Shown: positions 59,760-64,000 of the stretch, piece after piece
How positions within the stretch are numbered: the first letter of the stretch is position 1
How the letters are laid out: every line of letters begins with the position of its first letter
NCBI RefSeq assembly: GCF_000423605.1
Contig: NZ_AUIH01000013.1
Coordinates: 46,407 to 110,406 of the forward strand
DNA from: Saccharospirillum impatiens DSM 12546
GTDB lineage: Bacteria; Pseudomonadota; Gammaproteobacteria; Pseudomonadales; Natronospirillaceae
Length of the DNA: 64,000 bases
Direction of reading: 5' to 3'
Made by a program: the position numbers and the translations under genes
The notes under the pieces: generated by a model
Told to the model about the DNA's origin: nothing
Databases searched by the model: none
Seen by the model: the letters and a program-made list of their open reading frames with translations, nothing else

Positions 59760-60938
59760 ATGCGCGCCATCGCTTTCGTTTTCATGCTGGCTATTGCCCC
59801 CTGGGCCTGGAGTGAAACCCGGGCCGAGCCGGTCAGTGTCAGCACCATCGCGTTTGCTGACACCCAGTCCGGCGCCTGCAACCTCGCTTTTGAGCGGGCA
59901 GAAGATGACGCCCGATCAAAACTGGGCACCAGCGACGAGGTGCGCCTGGAACTGGTCAGCCGAACCGATGAACGGCTTGGCACCACTGACGATGGTCGCT
60001 TTGAATGCCAGGTAGAGACCCTTTGGCTTGAACGACAGTCGATCACGACCGAGCCACCCGCACCACAGAGCCCCGTCAACGACCCGCTTCGTTTGGGTGG
60101 CCTGGAGTCCATTGAGGGTCGTTACCAGGCGGATTGCCGGGCCAGTCGCCGCGGTGAAGCGTGCCGCGAGCAAATTGAAGCAGAAGCCGCCGATGCACTG
60201 CTCAACCGCCTGCTACAACGCGAAGGCCTGAGCAGAGCAGACCTGGCGCTGGAAGCCGACGGGTTTGAGGGCAGCCAGACATTCGATTACGACCAGTCCG
60301 ACCTGACGCTGACGATGAACGGCTCCTTTTACTTTATTCGGGTTGCCCCGGCGGCTGAAGCGGCCAGCCCATCAACCGATGCGCCGAAACCGGTTGGTAC
60401 CCAGGGCGAGCTCACCCGGGCCAAGCCAGCGGAGCCAGGCCCGATGGATAACCTCGACGTCACCCTGTTTTATGTCTGGGACGGCAACGACAGCGCCAGC
60501 CAGGACGACCTGGCACTCAGCGCACGTCGCTGGGGCGTGGGGCTCTGGGTCGACAACCGCATTGGTGTTTCAGCCTTCTGGGGCGATGAACGGGCCGGTA
60601 TCGCGGATTCGCGCGGCAAGGTCTACAACACTGGGGACCGCTACGATATTCGCGGTGTTGGCATCGGCTACCGGTTGTTCGATAACCGGTCTGTCACGGT
60701 CGAGAACATGCTGCATTACGTGGATGCCCAACCCTATTCAGTGGCAAACCTCGACCCGGATTGTGCTGGCTGCACGCCACGCGCGTACGAAGCGGACGAC
60801 TACTTCCAAGCTAGCATCAACCTGAAAACCAACAACGAAGGGCTCAACCTCGGCTGGATGCTTACCTGGAAACTGCGCGACGATGTCACCGAGTTCGACA
60901 GCCTCTCTGGCGGCTGGTATGTCGAGCTGCAATTTTAG
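59760..60938 (+). CDS. Predicted exported envelope protein, possible C-terminal beta-barrel
   Basis: 392 residues from ATG 59760 (AAGGAG upstream), with a signal peptide (MRAIAFVFMLAIAPWAWS). Not recognised. Residues about 20-200 are a soluble region with paired Cys (GACNL and FECQV; DCRASRRGEACREQ), a proline-rich linker (about 201-235), and a C-terminal half with beta strands (DVTLFYVWDGN, RWGVGLWVDNRIGVSAFWGD, RGVGIGYRLFDNRSVTVENM) ending WYVELQF, which looks like a small outer-membrane barrel. Could be a stress- or damage-related surface protein, but no evidence. Monocistronic. Confidence 0.65.
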   Translation: MRAIAFVFMLAIAPWAWSETRAEPVSVSTIAFADTQSGACNLAFERAEDDARSKLGTSDEVRLELVSRTDERLGTTDDGRFECQVETLWLERQSITTEPPAPQSPVNDPLRLGGLESIEGRYQADCRASRRGEACREQIEAEAADALLNRLLQREGLSRADLALEADGFEGSQTFDYDQSDLTLTMNGSFYFIRVAPAAEAASPSTDAPKPVGTQGELTRAKPAEPGPMDNLDVTLFYVWDGNDSASQDDLALSARRWGVGLWVDNRIGVSAFWGDERAGIADSRGKVYNTGDRYDIRGVGIGYRLFDNRSVTVENMLHYVDAQPYSVANLDPDCAGCTPRAYEADDYFQASINLKTNNEGLNLGWMLTWKLRDDVTEFDSLSGGWYVELQF

Positions 60939-61008
60939 ACGAGGGCTTTACTCCCCCGTCCCCAGTCGCTAGCCTTGCCCGCTCATTTTGGTTGTCGGCG
61001 AGCGTTTG

Positions 61009-61908
61009 ATGTCATCAGAATCCCGGGCTCTTTGCTATGCGCTCGCTGCCGTGCTGTTGTGGTCAACCGTGGCCACAGCCTTCAAAGTGGCGCTGGATTT
61101 TGTCACCGTCAGCCAATTGATGTTTGGCGCCTCGGTGTTTTCTGTGGCCGCCCTGGCGGCGACGCTGCGCGTTCGGGGCGAATTGCGTCAGGCCTTACAG
61201 CGGTTCTGGTCTGATCGCGGCTCTGCTTTTCGACTGGGGCTGGTTAACCCGGTGTTGTATTACGCGGTTCTGTTTGAAGCCTACGACCGTCTGCCCGCCC
61301 AGGTAGCCCAGCCAGTCAACTACACCTGGGCCATCACTCTCGGGCTGCTCTCGGTACCCTTTCTCGGCCACAAACTGACCCGCTGGGATTTGATCGGCAT
61401 GTTGCTTGGTTATTCCGGCGTGGTGTTCATTTCGCTGGCGGGTAAAAACATCTCAGGCACGCTCGACGGCTTTGGCCTCTTTCTGGCGCTGTTCTCAACC
61501 ATACTCTGGGCCGGCTACTGGCTGCTGAACGCCCGTGACCCGCGCCCACCGATCGTCGGCCTGTTCCAGAACTTCACCTACGCCCTGCCCTTGCTGCTGA
61601 TCTGGATGCTGGCCACCGATGGCTGGCCCAGCCTGAACAGCTGGCAACCCTGGGCGGCCCTGGCTTACGTCGGTGTATTCGAAATGGGCATTACCTTCGT
61701 GTTCTGGCAACTGGCGATGCATTACACCAACAACGCCAGCCGCATCGGCACACTGATTTTCCTGTCGCCTTTCATCAGTCTGTTCCTGATCCACTTCGTG
61801 CTCGGCGAACCGCTGCAACTGATGACGTTTGGTGGGCTGGGTCTGATCATCGCCGGACTCTGGTTGCAGCAACAGATGGCTCGGCGGGAACGCGGCATTA
61901 AATCCTGA
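61009..61908 (+). CDS. DMT-family (EamA) transporter
   Basis: Inner-membrane protein of 299 residues with ten predicted helices in two EamA repeats (AAVLLWSTVATAFKVALDF starts the first, LFLALFSTILWAGYWLLNAR the second). The YTWAITLGLLSVPFLGHKLT and LSPFISLFLIHFVLGEPLQL segments are typical. ATG 61009 fits better than an upstream TTG. EamA proteins export metabolites such as amino acids or purines; no clue to cargo here. Element copy 6 lies 91 bases downstream. Confidence 0.88.
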   Translation: MSSESRALCYALAAVLLWSTVATAFKVALDFVTVSQLMFGASVFSVAALAATLRVRGELRQALQRFWSDRGSAFRLGLVNPVLYYAVLFEAYDRLPAQVAQPVNYTWAITLGLLSVPFLGHKLTRWDLIGMLLGYSGVVFISLAGKNISGTLDGFGLFLALFSTILWAGYWLLNARDPRPPIVGLFQNFTYALPLLLIWMLATDGWPSLNSWQPWAALAYVGVFEMGITFVFWQLAMHYTNNASRIGTLIFLSPFISLFLIHFVLGEPLQLMTFGGLGLIIAGLWLQQQMARRERGIKS

Positions 61909-61999
61909 AGCCTGTTTAGTTAATCTTAGTGATTTCTCTGCAGCCAGTAATACATACTATTCACTCAGGCTTCGGAGTTCGCTGCGAATACAAGCGGCG

Positions 62000-62100
62000 G
62001 CTGCCGGGTGAGCCCCTGTGGGGTAGTCCGCAGCAGGGATGCTGCGGCCTAGGCTCCATGGACGGATTTACGCCGACCCCACAGGGGTTCACCCGGCAGC
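62000..62100 (-). repeat. Dispersed covarying double-hairpin element, copy 6
   Basis: Arms at 62000-62023 and 62077-62100 (24 bp, one G-T compatible mismatch). On the minus strand the core contains TCCGTCCATGGA and CCGCAGCATCCCTGCTGCGG; compared with other copies the second stem has A-T replaced by G-C on both sides. Right flank GCGGGCCAATACCAC resembles that of copy 4. Lies between convergent genes. Confidence 0.87.
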
Positions 62101-62149
62101 TGACGCGGGCCAATACCACACAGCCAACTCAAACTTCGAAATTTAACCT

Positions 62150-62668
62150 CTAACCTTCATCAACCGTCTTAAACAACTGAAACCCGCGCGCTTCATAATT
62201 GGCGCGCGCATTGGGGTGATCCCCCGAACAGGTATGCAGCCAGATGCGTTTGGGCAGGTTGCCCTGCTCATCAGCGAACGCCCAGGCCAGGTGCAACGCC
62301 TCGGTTAGAAAACCGCTGCCCAGGCCCTGGCCGATAAACGGCCGCGCCAGCCCGAAGTTCTCAATTTCAATCTGGTGTCCCTCGCCATCAATGAGTGGCT
62401 GACGCACCATCTCCACATAACCGGCCGGGCTGCCCTTCACATACAACACCCAGGTGCGGACTTCCGGGCGCTCGACCTGGGCTTGCCATTGTTCCAGCGA
62501 CCAACGGTTCTTTTCATTCCAGTCCCAGTCTTCGCCCACCAGCTGGTACAAAAACCGGTTAAACGCGGCCTGACGAATCTCCGCTTCGACCAGCACCGCA
62601 TCGGGATGGTCCAGCCGCTTACCCGTCACCGCCTCGGGCGACCGCATCTCCAGATGCCAGACAATCAT
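62150..62668 (-). CDS. GNAT-family N-acetyltransferase
   Basis: 172 residues. GNAT motif A as IEIENFGLARPFIGQGLGSG, followed by FLTEALHLAWAFADEQ and the motif-B region RIWLHTCSGDHPNARANYEA with RGFQLFKTV. Start ATG overlaps the RraA gene stop by four bases, so the two are co-translated. Substrate unknown; coupling to RraA may just be operon packing. Confidence 0.85.
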   Translation of the reverse strand: MIVWHLEMRSPEAVTGKRLDHPDAVLVEAEIRQAAFNRFLYQLVGEDWDWNEKNRWSLEQWQAQVERPEVRTWVLYVKGSPAGYVEMVRQPLIDGEGHQIEIENFGLARPFIGQGLGSGFLTEALHLAWAFADEQGNLPKRIWLHTCSGDHPNARANYEARGFQLFKTVDEG

Positions 62669-63144
62669 CCGAACAGCTGCCTTTTGCTGACGACGATGCC
62701 GGTTTCATCGGCATAAAGGTACATACCCGGTTCAATGGTCTGGCCGGCAAAGGTGACCGGCACGTCCACATCACCGAGGCCTTTTTTCTCGGTCTTAACC
62801 GGAATGCTAGCCAGCGCTCTTACGCCAATGGGCATGCGCTGCAGTTCGTGGATGTCCCGCGCGCAGCCATTGATGACCACGCCTTGCCAGCCATGGTTAA
62901 CGGCATCCAGCGCGATTTGGTCGCCAATCAGGGCTTTCGACAGCGATGCACCGCCATCGACCACCATGACTTTGCCATCGCCATCGGTACCGGCCAATTC
63001 CTTCACACGGGAATTGTCTTCATAGCACTTAACCGTCACCACCTCGCCAAAAAACGCCGGCTTGCCACCAAAGTTCTGAAACAGGGGCTCCAGAACGAGA
63101 ACATCGTTTGGGTTGTCATCACATAAATCGGGTGTATTCCACAT
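62665..63144 (-). CDS. rraA: RraA family protein (ribonuclease E inhibitor A / aldolase-like)
   Basis: 159 residues from ATG 63144, the size of E. coli RraA. Sequence marks: DVLVLEPLFQNFGGKPAFFG, VMVVDGGASLSKALIGDQ, VVINGCARDIHELQRMPIGV and TIEPGMYLYADETGIVVSK. In E. coli RraA binds RNase E and slows mRNA decay. The G-x-x-R-D motif (GCARD) also occurs in 4-hydroxy-4-methyl-2-oxoglutarate aldolases of the same family, so an aldolase role is not excluded. Overlaps the GNAT gene downstream by four bases. Confidence 0.9.
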   Translation of the reverse strand: MWNTPDLCDDNPNDVLVLEPLFQNFGGKPAFFGEVVTVKCYEDNSRVKELAGTDGDGKVMVVDGGASLSKALIGDQIALDAVNHGWQGVVINGCARDIHELQRMPIGVRALASIPVKTEKKGLGDVDVPVTFAGQTIEPGMYLYADETGIVVSKRQLFG

Positions 63145-63317
63145 TGGCTCTTGACTCGCTTTCCTGGGCAATGAATGATCGCTAACGTTCAGTCCGGGAT
63201 GCCAGACAGGCAAAAAACAACCCCGGGCCAAGTTAACAAAAGAATGAGTGCCGTCGTGACGTTCCATGCCACCGTGATACCCGAATCCCATACTGCGTCA
63301 ACCCGCAGGACTGCGCC

Positions 63318-63854
63318 ATGCTGACTACAGAGCGACTGGTTCTGGTCAGCCCGGAAGTCATCAAGGCCTCCGTCCTGCTCGAATACCACCAACAAAACAT
63401 GACCCATTTTGCCCAAGCAGGCGGCACTTTGCCAGAGTCACTCCGAATCTGCCGGCAACGCCTGAAAGCGGAAACCACCCTGTGGAAGAACGACCGCTCT
63501 TATCGGTTCTACGGCTTGCTCGATGGCGATCTGATACTGGATGTCAGCCTCAGCAACCTGGTTCGCGGGGTGTTTCAGGGTGCCCACCTGGGCTACAAAG
63601 TAGCAAGCCAGCACACCGGACAGGGCTTAATGACCGAAGCTGTCGACGCTGTGGTCACCCATGCGTTCACCCGATTGCGTCTACACAGGGTGATGGCCAA
63701 CTACCAGCCATGGAACCTTGCCAGCGGTCGCATACTGGACAAGCTCGGGTTCGAACGGGAAGGGTTTGCCAAAGACTACCTGTTCATTAATGGTCAGTGG
63801 CGGGATCACATTCTCACCTCGAAAACCAACACAGCCTTCCGGTTCAAACAATGA
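63318..63854 (+). CDS. GNAT-family N-acetyltransferase, RimJ/RimL type
   Basis: 178 residues. N-terminal MLTTERLVLVSPEV is typical of RimJ/RimL proteins. Motif A GYKVASQHTGQGLMTEAVDA with the Q-x-x-G-x-G/M pyrophosphate loop, then HRVMANYQPWNLASGRILDK and LGFEREGFAKDYLFINGQWR, both diagnostic of the RimJ subgroup, which acetylates the N-terminus of ribosomal protein S5 in E. coli. Exact target uncertain. Divergent from rraA with a 173-bp gap. Confidence 0.87.
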   Translation: MLTTERLVLVSPEVIKASVLLEYHQQNMTHFAQAGGTLPESLRICRQRLKAETTLWKNDRSYRFYGLLDGDLILDVSLSNLVRGVFQGAHLGYKVASQHTGQGLMTEAVDAVVTHAFTRLRLHRVMANYQPWNLASGRILDKLGFEREGFAKDYLFINGQWRDHILTSKTNTAFRFKQ

Positions 63855-63938
63855 TTTGCAGCCACACTGACGATTCAGGAGCCCATTATTCAGGTGGTTA
63901 ATAAACATGGCTCTTCGTAGTTTCCTGTGGAAATCCAG

Positions 63939-63944
63939 TATAAT
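63939..63944 (+). promoter_or_regulatory. Possible -10 element of the right-edge gene
   Basis: TATAAT, a perfect -10, 39 bases before the candidate GTG start. No good -35 is visible at 16-18 bases, so confidence is low. Confidence 0.3.
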
Positions 63945-63982
63945 CAGGACTTGATCATACCGAATTTACGGGGAGTCTTTCT

Positions 63983-64000
63983 GTGGAAATCGAAGAGCAT
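63983..64000 (+). CDS. Start of an unidentified gene cut by the right edge
   Basis: GTG GAA ATC GAA GAG CAT follows GGGGAG at seven bases, so a protein beginning MEIEEH is likely to start here. Only six codons are visible and I do not recognise it. A second in-frame-independent GTG GAA ATC at 63927 starts another frame that stays open to the edge, but it lacks a ribosome-binding site. Confidence 0.35.

Noticed and set aside
24925..62100. Dispersed elements as integron attC sites
   Set aside because: No R'/R'' core (GTTRRRY/RYYYAAC) at their ends, they are not arrayed with cassettes, and their cores are conserved, unlike attC.
24925..62100. Dispersed elements as CRISPR repeats
   Set aside because: Copies are kilobases apart with no spacer array, and no cas genes are present.

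Overview
The window reads as chromosomal DNA of a marine-type gammaproteobacterium, probably of the Oceanospirillales (Saccharospirillum or Reinekea-like). That placement is inferred from gene content: smpB next to ssrA, DNA polymerase II, PBP1b, TRAP and ABC uptake systems, a PsrA-like operator and an FNR-type box. I see no phage, plasmid, IS element, CRISPR array or rRNA. The only stable RNA gene recognised is tmRNA.

Layout. (1) 1-5193, minus: benzoylformate decarboxylase (cut by the left edge), a three-part TRAP transporter and an aromatic-aldehyde dehydrogenase, which together look like uptake and oxidation of mandelate or benzoylformate to benzoate. (2) 5194-6736: a non-coding stretch with an array of small hairpins, then ssrA, which carries an unusual 13-residue tag. 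(3) 6737-10282: smpB, an LrgA/LrgB pair, and a probably FNR-controlled pair of multihaem c-type cytochromes (six and four haems). (4) 10537-15045, minus: a basic amino-acid ABC transporter of the arginine/ornithine type, followed by astE. (5) 16137-21938, plus: a complete dppABCDF-type peptide transporter. (6) 22000-33171: PBP1b with a lipoprotein, a PfkB kinase, a DUF4124 protein, DNA polymerase II, a cyclic-nucleotide-binding-domain protein, SelO and two small membrane proteins. (7) 33315-39044, minus: a chemoreceptor and two paralogous acyl-CoA dehydrogenases, the second under a likely PsrA-type operator; then a fasciclin protein. (8) 40133-50722: a chitin-sugar regulon with ghrA, nagB, nagA, a GntR regulator and a GlcNAc kinase on minus, and a cytosolic GH20 hexosaminidase plus sugar ABC transporter without an ATPase on plus. 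(9) 51234-56869: a tightly coupled operon of an RND/MMPL exporter, a LolA-like periplasmic protein and an outer-membrane beta-barrel, followed by a TetR regulator and a ferredoxin. (10) 57206-64000: an Ada-AlkA fusion with Ogt for alkylation repair, three GNAT acetyltransferases, a predicted envelope protein, a DMT exporter, RraA and the start of one more gene.

The most unusual signal is a family of six dispersed, roughly 100-bp intergenic elements (24925, 37066, 42014, 48673, 56942, 62000). Each has long inverted arms around a conserved core that forms two small hairpins. Between copies, both the arms and the core stems change in compensating pairs, so the fold rather than the sequence appears to be kept. 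On one strand both core loops expose GGA. A hairpin array beside ssrA uses the same style of stem and loop.
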